A stretch of 12,169 nt of DNA from Achromobacter sp. (GCA_003454835.1 DMTA01000070.1:1-12169); one strand, 5' to 3'; counted from the first letter of the stretch, positions 1-8,938 are shown. Program-made: numbers and translations. Notes: a model not told the origin generated them from the letters alone.

Positions 1-1
1 C

Positions 2-874
2 GCCCAGGCCACCACGCTGGCCGCCAACGGCCGCGCCGTGGCTGACCTGTCCGGCGGCAAGTTCGGCTTCCTGACCTCGGGCGGCAACACGGTCGGCGGT
101 TACCTCGCCGGCGCCATCCCGGGCAAGGGCGGCAAGACCGCCGCGGCCATGCTCGCCGAACCGCTCAAAGCCTACATCGTCCTGCATGCCGAACCGCTGC
201 TCGACGCAGACAACGGCCAGCAAGCCATCGCCGCGCTGCGCGGTGCGCAGTTCGCCGTTGCGCTCACGCCTTACCGTTCGGCCGCTGCCGAATGGGCCGA
301 CGTGATGCTGCCGGTGTCGCCTTTCACGGAAACCTCGGGCACGTTCGTCAATGCCCAAGGCCTGGCGCAAAGCTTCAAGGGCACGGTCACGCCGTTCGGC
401 CAGACCCGTCCGGGCTGGAAGGTCCTGCGCGTGCTGGGCAACGTCCTGCATCTGGCCGGCTTCGACGACGAGACCTCCGAGTCCGTGCGCGACGCCGTGC
501 TGGCCAGCGGCATCGAAGGCCGCCTGTCCAACGACGTCAAGGCCCCGCTGGGTCTGGGCCAAGCTCTGACCGGCCTGGAACGTGTTGCCGATGTGCCGAT
601 CTACCGCACGGACGCCATGGTGCGCCGTTCGGAACCGCTGCAGGCCGCGCCGGCTTCGAAGAAGCCCGCCGCCGCCATGAACGGCCGCACCCTCACCAGC
701 CTGGGCCTGACGGCCGGGGTCAAGGTGCGCGTGTCGGCCGGGCAGGGCGCCGTCGAACTGGAAACCGTGCAGGATGATGCCGTGGCCGATCGCGCCGTGC
801 GCATTTCCGCCGCCTTCGAAACTACCGCTGCCCTGGGTGGCGCATTTGGTCAAATCAGCGTGGAGCGTGCCTGA
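2..874 (+). CDS. nuoG: NADH-quinone oxidoreductase subunit G, C-terminal part (5' end outside window)
   Basis: This is the C-terminal 290 residues of NuoG, the large iron-sulfur subunit of the peripheral arm of complex I, which passes electrons from NADH towards quinone. The frame is open from base 2, so the start and the N-terminal Fe-S ferredoxin-like part lie upstream. What is visible belongs to the molybdopterin-oxidoreductase-like region: a glycine-rich stretch ([15 protein letters not shown]), then the family-typical segment around [21 protein letters not shown] followed by [12 protein letters not shown], and a short C-terminal beta-rich domain after an Ala/Pro/Lys-rich linker (about bases 640-680). 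No cofactor cysteines fall in the visible part. The stop TGA at 872-874 shares its last base with the ATG of nuoH. Assignment rests on these motifs plus the unbroken nuoH-N order after it. An internal GTG at base 38 is not the real start, because homology continues upstream of it. Confidence 0.95.
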   Translation, partial: AQATTLAANGRAVADLSGGKFGFLTSGGNTVGGYLAGAIPGKGGKTAAAMLAEPLKAYIVLHAEPLLDADNGQQAIAALRGAQFAVALTPYRSAAAEWADVMLPVSPFTETSGTFVNAQGLAQSFKGTVTPFGQTRPGWKVLRVLGNVLHLAGFDDETSESVRDAVLASGIEGRLSNDVKAPLGLGQALTGLERVADVPIYRTDAMVRRSEPLQAAPASKKPAAAMNGRTLTSLGLTAGVKVRVSAGQGAVELETVQDDAVADRAVRISAAFETTAALGGAFGQISVERA

Positions 875-1947
875 TGGAATGGCTCAATGTTCTTGAAAGC
901 CACGGTCAGGCGTTGCTGGGTCCGACGGTCTGGATGGTCGTCTGGACCCTCGTCAAGATCGTCATCATTGCGGTGCCCATCATCCTGTGCGTGGCCTACC
1001 TGACGTACTGGGAACGCAAGATGATCGGCGCCATGCACGTGCGCATGGGCCCGAACCGCGTCGGTTTCAAGGGGCTGCTGCAGCCGTTTGCCGACGTGTT
1101 CAAGCTGCTGACCAAGGAAGTCGTGGTCCCCAGCCAGGCCAACAAGGTGCTGTTCATCGTGGCCCCCGTGGTCACGCTGATGCCCGCGCTGGCCGCCTGG
1201 GCGGTGGTGCCGTTCGGTCCCGATGTCGTGCTGGCCAACGTCAACGCCGGCCTGCTGTACATCATGGCCATCACGTCCATCGGCGTGTACGGCGTGATCG
1301 TCGCCGGCTGGGCTTCCAACTCCAAGTACGCGTTCCTGGGCGCGCTGCGCGCCTCGGCCCAGATGCTGTCGTATGAACTGGCCATCGGCTTCGTGCTGGT
1401 GACGGTGCTGCTGGTGTCAGGCAGCCTGAACATGTCCGAGATCGTCCACGTGCAGAACCGCGGCTGGTTTGCCGAGAAGGGCCTGACGTTCATGTCCTGG
1501 AACTGGCTGCCGCTGTTGCCGCTGTTCGTGATCTACGTCATCTCGGCCGTTGCCGAAACCAACCGTCACCCGTTCGACGTGGTGGAAGGCGAATCCGAAA
1601 TCGTGGCCGGCCACATGGTCGAATACTCGGGCATGGCATTCGCGCTGTTCTTCCTGGGCGAATACGCCAACATGATCCTGCTGTCGTGCATGGCATCGAT
1701 CATGTTCCTGGGCGGCTGGGCTTCCCCGATCGATATCGCGCCGCTGACCTGGATTCCGGGTTGGATCTGGCTGGGTCTCAAGACGTTCTTCGTGGTCTCG
1801 TTGTTCGTGTGGTTCCGGGCCTCGTTCCCGCGCTACCGCTATGACCAGATCATGCGTTTGGGTTGGAAAATCTTCATCCCGCTGACCGGCGTCTGGCTGG
1901 TCGTGGTGGCGATCTGGATGCAGACGCCCTGGAACATTTGGCGCTAA
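874..1947 (+). CDS. nuoH: NADH-quinone oxidoreductase subunit H
   Basis: NuoH (357 aa) is the membrane subunit (ND1 homologue) that joins the peripheral and membrane arms of complex I and forms much of the quinone-binding cavity. About eight hydrophobic helices can be seen. Two diagnostic cytoplasmic loops are intact: [20 protein letters not shown] (residues 45-64, with E47, R48 and GPNRVG at 59-64), and AETNRHPFD (227-235) followed by an acidic run with E238, E240 and E242 and by E250-Y251. These acidic residues belong to the loop proposed to couple quinone reduction to proton pumping. Length matches the family in beta-proteobacteria. The ATG at 874 overlaps the nuoG stop by one base, and a GGAG at 862-865 lies 8 bases upstream, inside nuoG. 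No missing key residue or frameshift is seen. Confidence 0.98.
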   Translation: MEWLNVLESHGQALLGPTVWMVVWTLVKIVIIAVPIILCVAYLTYWERKMIGAMHVRMGPNRVGFKGLLQPFADVFKLLTKEVVVPSQANKVLFIVAPVVTLMPALAAWAVVPFGPDVVLANVNAGLLYIMAITSIGVYGVIVAGWASNSKYAFLGALRASAQMLSYELAIGFVLVTVLLVSGSLNMSEIVHVQNRGWFAEKGLTFMSWNWLPLLPLFVIYVISAVAETNRHPFDVVEGESEIVAGHMVEYSGMAFALFFLGEYANMILLSCMASIMFLGGWASPIDIAPLTWIPGWIWLGLKTFFVVSLFVWFRASFPRYRYDQIMRLGWKIFIPLTGVWLVVVAIWMQTPWNIWR

Positions 1948-1967
1948 GCGCCAAGCAGAGGCAGGAT

Positions 1968-2456
1968 ATGGAAGCGATCAAGGATTTCTTCGGCAGCCTG
2001 ATGCTGACCGAGTTGCTCAAGGGCATGCGCCTCACGGGCAAGTATTTTTTCAAGCGCAAGGTCACCTTGCGCTACCCCCAGGAGAAGACCCCTGCGTCGC
2101 CGCGTTTCCGCGGCCTGCACGCCCTGCGCCGCTACCCCAACGGGGAAGAGCGCTGCATCGCGTGCAAGCTGTGCGAAGCCGTGTGCCCGGCGCTGGCGAT
2201 CACGATCGAATCGGACCAGCGCGACGACGGCACCCGCCGCACGACGCGCTACGACATCGATCTGACCAAATGCATTTTCTGCGGCTTCTGTGAGGAAAGC
2301 TGCCCCGTGGACTCCATCGTGGAAACGCACATCCACGAATACCACGGCGAAAAGCGCGGCGACCTGTATTTCACCAAAGACATGCTGCTCGCCGTGGGCG
2401 ACCGCTACGAAGCCGACATCGCCCGCCGCCGGGCCGAAGACGCGCCTTACCGCTGA
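1968..2456 (+). CDS. nuoI: NADH-quinone oxidoreductase subunit I (2x 4Fe-4S)
   Basis: NuoI (162 aa) carries the two tetranuclear clusters N6a and N6b that hand electrons to the last cluster (N2, in NuoB) next to the quinone site. Two complete ferredoxin motifs are present: C63-x2-C66-x2-C69-x3-C73-P ([12 protein letters not shown]) and C102-x2-C105-x2-C108-x3-C112-P ([12 protein letters not shown]). The N-terminal ~30 residues are amphipathic ([20 protein letters not shown]) and fit the helix that lies on the membrane against NuoH. The frame stays open back to about 1863 inside nuoH, but ATG 1968 is the right start: it follows the nuoH stop by 20 bases, has GAGG at 1958-1961, and gives the conserved N-terminus. 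Gene and length are ordinary for the family. Confidence 0.98.
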   Translation: MEAIKDFFGSLMLTELLKGMRLTGKYFFKRKVTLRYPQEKTPASPRFRGLHALRRYPNGEERCIACKLCEAVCPALAITIESDQRDDGTRRTTRYDIDLTKCIFCGFCEESCPVDSIVETHIHEYHGEKRGDLYFTKDMLLAVGDRYEADIARRRAEDAPYR

Positions 2457-2473
2457 AGCCCAGGGTCTGATCC

Positions 2474-3124
2474 ATGACTTTTACCACTGTCCTTTTCTAC
2501 ATACTGGCCGCCGTGCTGGTGATCGCGGCGTTCCGCGTGATCACCGCGCGTAGCGCGGTCACCGCCGTTCTGCACCTGATCCTGGCGTTCGCCAACGCGG
2601 CCATGCTCTGGATGCTGCTGGGCGCCGAATTCCTGGCGCTGCTGCTGGTGCTGGTGTACGTGGGCGCCGTGATGGTGCTCTTCCTGTTCGTCGTGATGAT
2701 GCTCGACATCCGCATGGACACTCTGCGCCAGGGCATGAAGACCTACCTGCCGCTCGGCCTGGTCATCGGCGTGGTGCTCGTGCTGGAAGTGTCCTTCGTG
2801 CTGGGTACCATCTGGTACGGCGCCGGTCCGCAGGCGCAGTTGCCCGCCGACTACAACAACGCCCGTGCGCTCGGCGAAGCGATGTACACGCAGTACATCT
2901 ACGCCGTTGAAGTCGGCGCCGCGCTGCTGCTGGTCGGTATGGTGGCCGCGATTGCGCTGACCCTGCGCCGCCGCCGCGACGTGAAGTACAACGACCCGGT
3001 CGCCGCTGTCCGCGTGCGTTCGAAGGACCGCTTCCGCATGGTGAGCATGCCCGCCCAGAGCGAGCGTGCCCAGGCCAAGCGTGATGCCTCGAACGGCGCC
3101 GCGCCCCAAGGAGAAAAACAATGA
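2474..3124 (+). CDS. nuoJ: NADH-quinone oxidoreductase subunit J
   Basis: NuoJ (216 aa, ND6 homologue) is a membrane subunit near the junction of the two arms of complex I. Five hydrophobic helices are visible. The most conserved is at residues 51-77 ([20 protein letters not shown], then LFVVMML), which in known structures contains the pi-bulge involved in opening the water path during turnover. After the last helix (about 146-164) comes a hydrophilic tail of about 50 residues starting RRRRDVKY and rich in Arg, Lys and Ser. The tail DNA carries the strong Shine-Dalgarno site for nuoK. The gene begins 17 bases after nuoI, with AGGG about 8-9 bases upstream, and its stop TGA (3122-3124) overlaps the nuoK ATG as ATGA, which suggests translational coupling. 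Confidence 0.97.
   Translation: MTFTTVLFYILAAVLVIAAFRVITARSAVTAVLHLILAFANAAMLWMLLGAEFLALLLVLVYVGAVMVLFLFVVMMLDIRMDTLRQGMKTYLPLGLVIGVVLVLEVSFVLGTIWYGAGPQAQLPADYNNARALGEAMYTQYIYAVEVGAALLLVGMVAAIALTLRRRRDVKYNDPVAAVRVRSKDRFRMVSMPAQSERAQAKRDASNGAAPQGEKQ
3108..3114 (+). promoter_or_regulatory. Strong ribosome binding site for nuoK inside nuoJ
   Basis: AAGGAGA lies 6 bases before the ATG of nuoK at 3121 and is entirely inside the 3' end of nuoJ. It is the best Shine-Dalgarno match in the nuo part of the window and fixes the nuoK start. With the ATGA stop/start overlap it supports re-initiation plus independent loading of ribosomes on nuoK. Confidence 0.8.
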
Positions 3125-3429
3125 CGCTGACGCTGGCCCACTATCTGATCCTTGGCGCGATCCTGTTCGCGATCGGGATCTTCGGCATCTTCCTGAACCG
3201 CCGCAACCTGATCATTCTCCTGATGTCCATCGAGCTCGTGCTCCTGGCCGTCAACATGAACTTCGTGGCGTTCTCCAGCTGGTTCGGCGACACCGCCGGC
3301 CAGGTGTTCGTGTTCTTCATCCTGACCGTGGCCGCCGCCGAAGCGGCGATCGGCCTGGCCATTTTGGTGCTGCTGTTCCGCAACCTGAACACGATCAACG
3401 TTGACGAACTCGATCGCCTGAAGGGCTGA
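3121..3429 (+). CDS. nuoK: NADH-quinone oxidoreductase subunit K
   Basis: NuoK (102 aa, ND4L homologue) is a small three-helix subunit of the complex I membrane arm and part of the proton path. Helices lie at about residues 5-24, 29-50 and 60-86. The two intramembrane glutamates known to be needed for coupling are present as E38 (in [11 protein letters not shown]) and E74 (in [11 protein letters not shown]), corresponding to E36 and E72 of E. coli. The loop FLNRRNLI between helices 1 and 2 is typical. Length is exactly that expected. The start is fixed by AAGGAGA at 3108-3114, and the gene overlaps nuoJ by four bases. NuoL follows after 17 bases. Confidence 0.98.
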   Translation: MTLTLAHYLILGAILFAIGIFGIFLNRRNLIILLMSIELVLLAVNMNFVAFSSWFGDTAGQVFVFFILTVAAAEAAIGLAILVLLFRNLNTINVDELDRLKG

Positions 3430-3446
3430 CGGGGTATTGGAAGAAA

Positions 3447-5492
3447 ATGTCTAGCTCACCCAATCTCTACCTGCTCATCGCGCTGGCGCCGCTGGCCGGA
3501 GCAATTCTCGCGGGCCTCTTCGGCACCGGGTTCCTCGGCCGGCCCATCGGCCGCCGCGCCTCGCACGTCATCACCATCCTGGGCGTGCTCATCTCCGCCA
3601 TCGGTTCGGTGGTCGTGCTGGGCGACGTGCTGAACGGCCTGCGTTTCGACGGCGCGGTCTACACCTGGAGCCTCATCGGCCAGACCAAGCTGGAAATCGG
3701 CTTCCTGATCGATCCGCTGTCGGCCATGATGATGGTCGTGGTGACCTCCGTGTCGCTGATGGTGCACATCTACACCATCGGCTACATGGCTGACGATCCC
3801 GGCTATCAGCGCTTCTTCTCGTACATCTCGCTGTTCACGTTCTCCATGCTGATGCTGGTGATGTCGAACAACATGGTGCAGCTGTTCTTCGGCTGGGAAG
3901 CGGTGGGTCTGGTGTCCTACCTGCTGATCGGTTTCTGGTACACCCGTCCGACGGCGATCTTCGCCAACATGAAGGCGTTCCTGATCAACCGCGTCGGCGA
4001 CTTCGGCTTCGTGCTGGGCATCGGCCTCTTGTTCGCCTACGCCGGCACCATGCACTACGGCGAAGTCTTCGCGCAGGCCGACAAGCTGGCCGGCATGACG
4101 CTGCCCGGTTCCGACTGGATGCTGCTGACGGTCGCGTGTATTTGCCTCTTCATCGGCGCCATGGGCAAATCGGCCCAGGTTCCGCTGCACGCCTGGCTGC
4201 CCGACTCGATGGAAGGCCCCACCCCGATCTCCGCGCTGATCCACGCCGCCACCATGGTGACGGCCGGCATCTTCATGGTCGCGCGTTTCTCGCCGCTGTT
4301 CGAACTGTCGGATACCGCGCTGTCGTTCATCATCGTGATCGGCGCCATCGGCGCGCTGTTCCTGGGCATCCTGGGCATCATCCAGAACGACATCAAGCGC
4401 GTCGTCGCGTACTCCACGCTGTCGCAGCTGGGCTACATGACCGTGGCGCTGGGTGCGTCGGCCTACTCGGTCGCGATCTTCCACCTGATGACCCACGCAT
4501 TCTTCAAGGCGCTGCTGTTCCTGGGCGCGGGTTCGGTCATCATCGGCATGCACCACGACCAGGACATCCGCAACATGGGCGGCCTGCGCAAGTACATGCC
4601 CATCACCTGGATCACCTTCCTGCTGGGCACGCTGGCGCTGGTCGGCACGCCGTTCTTCTCGGGTTTCTACTCGAAGGAAAACATCATCGAAGCCGCCGGC
4701 CAGGCCAACGTCTGGGGCGCGAGCTTTGCTTACTATGCCGTTCTGATCGGCGTGTTCGTCACCTCGCTGTACTCGTTCCGCGTGTACTTCCTGGTCTTCC
4801 ACGGCAAGGAACGCTTCGACACCAGCGACCACGGCCACGGCCATGACGCGCACGGCCACGGTCATGACGACCATGGTCACGACGACCACGGTCACGGCCA
4901 CCACGGCGGCAAGCCGCACGAGTCGCCCTGGGTGGTCACGCTGCCGCTGATCCTGCTGGCGATTCCGTCGGTGTTCATCGGCGCCTGGGCGGTCGATCCC
5001 ATGCTGTTCGGCAAGTTCTTCGACGGCGTCATCAAGGTTCTGCCGCAGCAGCATCCCGCGATGCACGTGCTGAGCGAGGAATGGCACGGCTGGGTCGCCT
5101 ACGGCCTGCACGCCTTCCAGACCCTGCCGTTCTGGCTGGTCGTGGCTGGCTTTGTCATCTCGTGGTACTGCTACCTGATCAATCCGAAGGTTCCCGCCGC
5201 TATCAAGTCCAGCCTGTCGGGCGTGAACAAGATCCTCGAGAACAAGTACTACGTCGACTGGTTCAACGAGCAGGTCATCGCGCGCGGTTTGCGCTGCCTG
5301 GGCCGCGGCCTGTGGCAGACCGGTGATCGCGGCATCATCGATGGCATCCTGATCAACGGCAGCGCCCGTGTCGTGGGCTGGGTGGCAGCCATCAGCCGCC
5401 ACCTGCAGTCCGGCTTCATCTATCACTACGCGTTCGCAATGATCATCGGCGTCATGGCGCTGGTGACTTTCTTTGTGCTGATTCCCCAATGA
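3447..5492 (+). CDS. nuoL: NADH-quinone oxidoreductase subunit L (antiporter-like)
   Basis: NuoL (681 aa, ND5 homologue) is the distal antiporter-like subunit of complex I. It carries a proton channel and the long lateral helix that runs along the membrane arm. Key charged residues in membrane helices are present: E151 (FFGWEAVGLVSY), K241 (GAMGKSAQVPLHAWLPDSMEG), H266 (ALIHAATMV) and K410 (GFYSKENI). These match E144, K229, H254 and K399 of E. coli by motif context. The protein is somewhat longer than the ~613 aa E. coli subunit. Part of the difference is a histidine-rich loop at residues 462-486, followed by further helices. ATG 3447 gives the natural N-terminus, but its Shine-Dalgarno is poor (GGAAG only 3 bases away; GGGG at 3431-3434 is too far). 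The stop overlaps the nuoM start as ATGA. Confidence 0.98.
   Translation: MSSSPNLYLLIALAPLAGAILAGLFGTGFLGRPIGRRASHVITILGVLISAIGSVVVLGDVLNGLRFDGAVYTWSLIGQTKLEIGFLIDPLSAMMMVVVTSVSLMVHIYTIGYMADDPGYQRFFSYISLFTFSMLMLVMSNNMVQLFFGWEAVGLVSYLLIGFWYTRPTAIFANMKAFLINRVGDFGFVLGIGLLFAYAGTMHYGEVFAQADKLAGMTLPGSDWMLLTVACICLFIGAMGKSAQVPLHAWLPDSMEGPTPISALIHAATMVTAGIFMVARFSPLFELSDTALSFIIVIGAIGALFLGILGIIQNDIKRVVAYSTLSQLGYMTVALGASAYSVAIFHLMTHAFFKALLFLGAGSVIIGMHHDQDIRNMGGLRKYMPITWITFLLGTLALVGTPFFSGFYSKENIIEAAGQANVWGASFAYYAVLIGVFVTSLYSFRVYFLVFHGKERFDTSDHGHGHDAHGHGHDDHGHDDHGHGHHGGKPHESPWVVTLPLILLAIPSVFIGAWAVDPMLFGKFFDGVIKVLPQQHPAMHVLSEEWHGWVAYGLHAFQTLPFWLVVAGFVISWYCYLINPKVPAAIKSSLSGVNKILENKYYVDWFNEQVIARGLRCLGRGLWQTGDRGIIDGILINGSARVVGWVAAISRHLQSGFIYHYAFAMIIGVMALVTFFVLIPQ
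4830..4904 (+). repeat. His/Gly/Asp-rich low-complexity segment in nuoL
   Basis: This in-frame segment of imperfect short repeats (variants of CACGGCCAC, CATGACGACCA) encodes NuoL residues 462-486. Twelve of its 25 residues are histidine, spaced by Gly and Asp, and a further histidine sits at 491. It lies between the helix ending SFRVYFLVFHGKERF and the one starting near PHESPWVV, so it should be a solvent-exposed loop. No frameshift is present. Histidine-rich loops of this kind often bind divalent metals, but a function here is not shown. Confidence 0.8.
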
Positions 5493-6991
5493 TGGCAAGC
5501 GAGATGGCATCCAACACTTTTCCCTGGCTCACGCTTGCGATCTTTGTCCCGATCGTATTCGGCCTGCTGGTGCTGGCGGTGGGCCGTGACGATCGTCCCG
5601 GCCTGACGCGCGGCCTGTCGCTCGTCGGCTCGATTGCCGGCTTCCTGGTCACGATTCCGCTGTACACCGGTTTTGACTCCTCCACGGCCGCCATGCAGTT
5701 CGTGGAAAAAGCCTCCTGGATCGAGGCCTTCAACGTCAATTACCACCTGGGCATCGACGGCATCTCGATGTGGTTCGTGCTCCTGACCGCGTTCATCACC
5801 ATCATCGTGGTGCTGGCCGGCTGGGAAGTCATCACCAGCCGCGTCGCGCAATACATGGCCGCCTTCCTGATCCTGTCGGGTCTGATGGTGGGCGTGTTCT
5901 GCGCGCTGGACGGCATGCTGTTCTACGTGTTCTTCGAAGCCACGCTGATCCCGATGTACATCATCATCGGCGTGTGGGGCGGCGGAAATCGCGTGTACGC
6001 GGCGTTCAAGTTCTTCCTGTACACCCTGATGGGTTCGCTGCTTACGCTGATCGCGTTCGTCTACCTCTGGAACGTCTCGGGCGGTTCGTTCGACATCCTG
6101 ACGTGGCAGCAGACCAAGCTGGGCTACACGCCGCAGATCCTGATCTTCGTGGCGCTGCTGGCTGCCTTTGCCGTCAAGGTGCCGATGTGGCCGGTCCACA
6201 CCTGGTTGCCGGACGCCCACGTGGAAGCGCCCACGGGCGGCTCCATCGTGCTGGCCGCGATCATGCTGAAGCTGGGCGCCTACGGTTTCCTGCGCTTCTC
6301 GCTGCCGATCGCGCCTGACGCCTCGCACAGCCTGGCCGGCATGATGATCACGCTGTCGCTGATCGCCGTGATCTACATCGGCCTGGTTGCGATCGTCCAG
6401 GAAGACATGAAGAAGCTGGTGGCCTATTCGTCGGTCGCCCACATGGGCTTCGTCACGCTGGGCTTCTTCATCTTCAACACGGCTGGCGTCGAAGGCGCCA
6501 TCGTGCAGATGATCTCGCACGGCTTTGTGTCGGGCGCCATGTTCATGTGTATTGGCGTGCTCTATGACCGCATGCACTCGCGCCGCATCGCCGACTACGG
6601 CGGCGTGGTCAACGTGATGCCGCGTTTTGCCACGTTCTTCATCCTGTTCTCGATGGCCAACAGCGGCCTGCCGGCCACCAGCGGCTTCGTCGGTGAATTC
6701 ATGGTCATCATGGGCGCGGTCGAGCACAACTTCTGGATCGGCCTGCTGGCAGCCACCGCCCTGATCCTGGGCGCGGCGTATTCGCTGTGGATGGTCAAGC
6801 GCGTCGTCCTGGGCGACGTCGCCAACGACCACGTGCGCGAGCTGACCGATATCAATCGCCGCGAGTTCGTGATTCTTGGCGTGATGGCGATCGCCGTGTT
6901 GTACATGGGGATCTATCCCAAGCCCTTTACCGACGTGATGCACGTGTCGGTCGAGGCCCTGCTGCAACACGTTGCCGTCTCGAAACTGTAA
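5489..6991 (+). CDS. nuoM: NADH-quinone oxidoreductase subunit M (antiporter-like)
   Basis: NuoM (500 aa from ATG 5489, ND4 homologue) is the middle antiporter-like proton-pumping subunit of complex I. About fourteen hydrophobic helices are evident. Conserved intramembrane charges are E150 (YVFFEATLIPMYI), K230 (AAFAVKVPMWPVHTWLPDAH) and K261 (AAIMLKLGAYGF). The HTWLPDAHVEAPTGGS signature is complete. Start choice is uncertain. ATG 5489 overlaps the nuoL stop (ATGA) but has no Shine-Dalgarno. ATG 5492 follows at once, and ATG 5504 (MASNTFPWLTL) is the one that gives the most usual N-terminus, with a weak purine run before it. The difference is at most five residues. NuoN starts 9 bases after the stop. 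Confidence 0.97.
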   Translation: MMASEMASNTFPWLTLAIFVPIVFGLLVLAVGRDDRPGLTRGLSLVGSIAGFLVTIPLYTGFDSSTAAMQFVEKASWIEAFNVNYHLGIDGISMWFVLLTAFITIIVVLAGWEVITSRVAQYMAAFLILSGLMVGVFCALDGMLFYVFFEATLIPMYIIIGVWGGGNRVYAAFKFFLYTLMGSLLTLIAFVYLWNVSGGSFDILTWQQTKLGYTPQILIFVALLAAFAVKVPMWPVHTWLPDAHVEAPTGGSIVLAAIMLKLGAYGFLRFSLPIAPDASHSLAGMMITLSLIAVIYIGLVAIVQEDMKKLVAYSSVAHMGFVTLGFFIFNTAGVEGAIVQMISHGFVSGAMFMCIGVLYDRMHSRRIADYGGVVNVMPRFATFFILFSMANSGLPATSGFVGEFMVIMGAVEHNFWIGLLAATALILGAAYSLWMVKRVVLGDVANDHVRELTDINRREFVILGVMAIAVLYMGIYPKPFTDVMHVSVEALLQHVAVSKL

Positions 6992-7000
6992 GACAAGACA

Positions 7001-8485
7001 ATGATGCAATCCCAAATCGATTTCGCCTTGGCGACACCGGAAATCCTTCTGCTGATTTTCGGCCTGGCTATTCTGCTCATCGACGCGGTCAGCAATCACC
7101 CTGAGCGTAAGCCGACGTTCCTGCTGACCATGCTTGCTCTGGGCGTGCTGACCGTCGTGTCGGCCGTGCAGTGGAAGAACGGCGTGGCTGGCTCGACGTT
7201 CAACGGCCTGTACGTTACGGACGAGCTGTCGCACCTGTTGAAAATCGCCTCGTACCTTGCCGTGGCCGTGACGCTGGTCTATGGCCGCGTGTATGCGCAA
7301 CTGCGCGACATGATGCGCGGCGGCGAACTGTATGTGCTGACGCTGTTCGCGCTGCTGGGTCAGATGGTCATGATCTCCTCCGGGAATCTGATCTCGATCT
7401 ACCTGGGCCTGGAGCTGATGTCGCTGGCGCTGTACGCGCTGATCGCCCTGCGCCGTGACAACGTCGTGGCCACCGAAGCCGCCATGAAATACTTCGTGCT
7501 GGGCGCGCTGGCCTCGGGCTTCCTGCTGTACGGCATGTCCATGATCTACGGCGCGACGGGTCACCTGGATCTGACCGAAGTGTCCAACGTCATCGCCGCC
7601 GGCAAGGCCGAGAAGATGGCGCTGGTGTTCGGCATCGTGTTCCTGGTGTCGGGTCTGGCGTTCAAGCTGGGCGCCGTGCCCTTCCACATGTGGGTGCCGG
7701 ACGTCTACCAGGGCTCGCCGACCGCCGTCACGCTGATCCTGGGCGGCGCGCCCAAGCTGGCCGCCTTCGCGATCACGCTGCGTCTGCTGGTTGACGGCCT
7801 GCATGGTCTGGCCGCCGACTGGCAGCCGATGCTGATGATCCTGGCGGTGCTGTCGCTGGCCATCGGCAACCTGACCGCCATCGCGCAGACCAATTTCAAG
7901 CGCATGCTGGCCTACTCGACCATCTCGCACATGGGCTTCGTGCTCCTGGGCCTGATGTCGGGTTCGGTGGCCGGCAAGCCGGAACTGTCGTCGGCCGCCT
8001 ACGGCGCCTCGCTGTTCTATATGCTGACCTACGTGCTGACCACGCTTGCCAGCTTCGGCATCGTGCTGCTGCTGTCGCGTCAGGGCTTCGAGTGCGAGCA
8101 CATCGACGACCTGAAGGGCCTGAACCGCCGCAGCCCGTGGCATGCCGCCATCGTGTTGCTGCTGATGTTCTCGCTGGCCGGCATTCCGCCGCTGGTGGGC
8201 TTCTACGCCAAGCTGGCCGTGCTGCAGTCGCTGGTTGCCGCGGGCCACGTCACGCTGGCTGTGGTGGCGGTGCTGTTCTCGCTGATCGGCGCGTTCTACT
8301 ACCTGCGCGTGGTCAAGGTCGTCTACTTCGATGAGCCGGCGGCCGACGCTGCCCCGATGGTGGCCACGGCCGGCCAACGCGGCGTGCTGTCGATCAACGG
8401 CGCCCTGATCCTGGTGCTGGGCCTGTTGCCCGGCGGCTTGATGGCGCTGTGCGTGCAGGCCATCCGCTCGTCGCTGACCCTCTAA
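7001..8485 (+). CDS. nuoN: NADH-quinone oxidoreductase subunit N (antiporter-like)
   Basis: NuoN (494 aa, ND2 homologue) is the antiporter-like subunit closest to NuoK and NuoJ in complex I. Around fourteen hydrophobic helices are visible. Conserved features are the acidic helix [16 protein letters not shown] (E138), K222 in [20 protein letters not shown], the segment GGAPKLAAF (K252), and [16 protein letters not shown]. All are intact and the length is normal. Two consecutive ATG codons (7001 and 7004) are possible starts. Neither has a strong Shine-Dalgarno, only AAGACA just upstream. The gene follows nuoM by 9 bases, so translation is probably coupled. The stop TAA (8483-8485) is followed after 16 bases by a DUF2818 gene rather than by a terminator, so the transcript continues. 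Confidence 0.98.
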   Translation: MMQSQIDFALATPEILLLIFGLAILLIDAVSNHPERKPTFLLTMLALGVLTVVSAVQWKNGVAGSTFNGLYVTDELSHLLKIASYLAVAVTLVYGRVYAQLRDMMRGGELYVLTLFALLGQMVMISSGNLISIYLGLELMSLALYALIALRRDNVVATEAAMKYFVLGALASGFLLYGMSMIYGATGHLDLTEVSNVIAAGKAEKMALVFGIVFLVSGLAFKLGAVPFHMWVPDVYQGSPTAVTLILGGAPKLAAFAITLRLLVDGLHGLAADWQPMLMILAVLSLAIGNLTAIAQTNFKRMLAYSTISHMGFVLLGLMSGSVAGKPELSSAAYGASLFYMLTYVLTTLASFGIVLLLSRQGFECEHIDDLKGLNRRSPWHAAIVLLLMFSLAGIPPLVGFYAKLAVLQSLVAAGHVTLAVVAVLFSLIGAFYYLRVVKVVYFDEPAADAAPMVATAGQRGVLSINGALILVLGLLPGGLMALCVQAIRSSLTL

Positions 8486-8501
8486 CGGACGGAGTGCAGC
8501 C

Positions 8502-8831
8502 ATGAACCAGACGCTGGCGGTATGGCTGTTGATCGCGCTGGCGCTTGTCAGCGCGAATCTTCCCTTCCTGACCGAGCGCGTCTTTGCCGTGCTGCCCTGG
8601 AAGCAGGGCGGGGCGGCGGCGGTCAAGCCGTTCTGGATGCGGTTGATCGAAGTGCTGGTGTTCTACGCCATCGTCGGCGCGCTGGGTTTTGCCTTCGAGT
8701 CGACGCTGGGCAACCGCTTCGCCCAGACCTGGGAGTTCTACGCGATTACGCTCAGCCTGTTTTTGGTGCTGGCGTATCCCGGGTTTGTGTACCGATATCT
8801 CTTCAAGCGGCATCCGCGTCTGCGGACCTGA
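8502..8831 (+). CDS. DUF2818 family small membrane protein, last gene of the nuo operon
   Basis: This 109-residue protein of unknown function matches, from memory, the DUF2818 family, which in beta-proteobacteria typically sits just after nuoN. Three hydrophobic helices can be seen, at about residues 5-22, 47-65 and 78-98. A conserved-looking SANLPFLTER stretch follows helix 1, a WMRLIE segment opens helix 2, and a basic C-terminus (YRYLFKRHPRLRT) is expected on the cytoplasmic side by the positive-inside rule. There are no cysteines, no lipobox and no catalytic motif. The start ATG 8502 has GGAG at 8491-8494, 7 bases upstream. It begins 16 bases after nuoN and ends before the operon terminator, so it should be made together with complex I. 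A role as an accessory or assembly protein of the membrane arm is an inference from position only. Confidence 0.88.
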   Translation: MNQTLAVWLLIALALVSANLPFLTERVFAVLPWKQGGAAAVKPFWMRLIEVLVFYAIVGALGFAFESTLGNRFAQTWEFYAITLSLFLVLAYPGFVYRYLFKRHPRLRT

Positions 8832-8867
8832 CGACACAGCAGCCTGCCTGCACATGGATGCACCAAG

Positions 8868-8891
8868 ACGCCCCGATCGGGGCGTTTTTTT
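8868..8891 (+). terminator. Rho-independent terminator of the nuo operon
   Basis: ACGCCCC (8868-8874) pairs with GGGGCGT (8879-8885) around the loop GATC, followed by an unbroken run of seven T (8885-8891, the first pairing in the stem). This is a strong intrinsic terminator 37 bases after the DUF2818 stop. It marks the end of the nuo-DUF2818 transcript. Confidence 0.9.
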
Positions 8892-8938
8892 ATGTGTGCA
8901 GCAGCCTCTCCGCATCAACTTTGCCTCGCGCACAACGC

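Noticed and set aside
1863..1967. Upstream start for nuoI inside nuoH
   Set aside because: The frame is open, but it would overlap nuoH by many bases and add residues not found in NuoI. ATG 1968 has a Shine-Dalgarno and gives the conserved N-terminus.
3456..5510. Very long open frame on the - strand opposite nuoL
   Set aside because: Its translation is low-complexity (rich in His, Gln, Asp, Arg), as expected when the third-position GC bias of nuoL is read backwards. It has no family resemblance and lies fully opposite a certain gene.
5426..8626. Open frame of over 1000 codons on the - strand opposite nuoM and nuoN
   Set aside because: Same cause: a frame mirror of GC-biased coding DNA, with Gln/His/Arg-rich composition and no motifs. 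Length alone is not evidence here.
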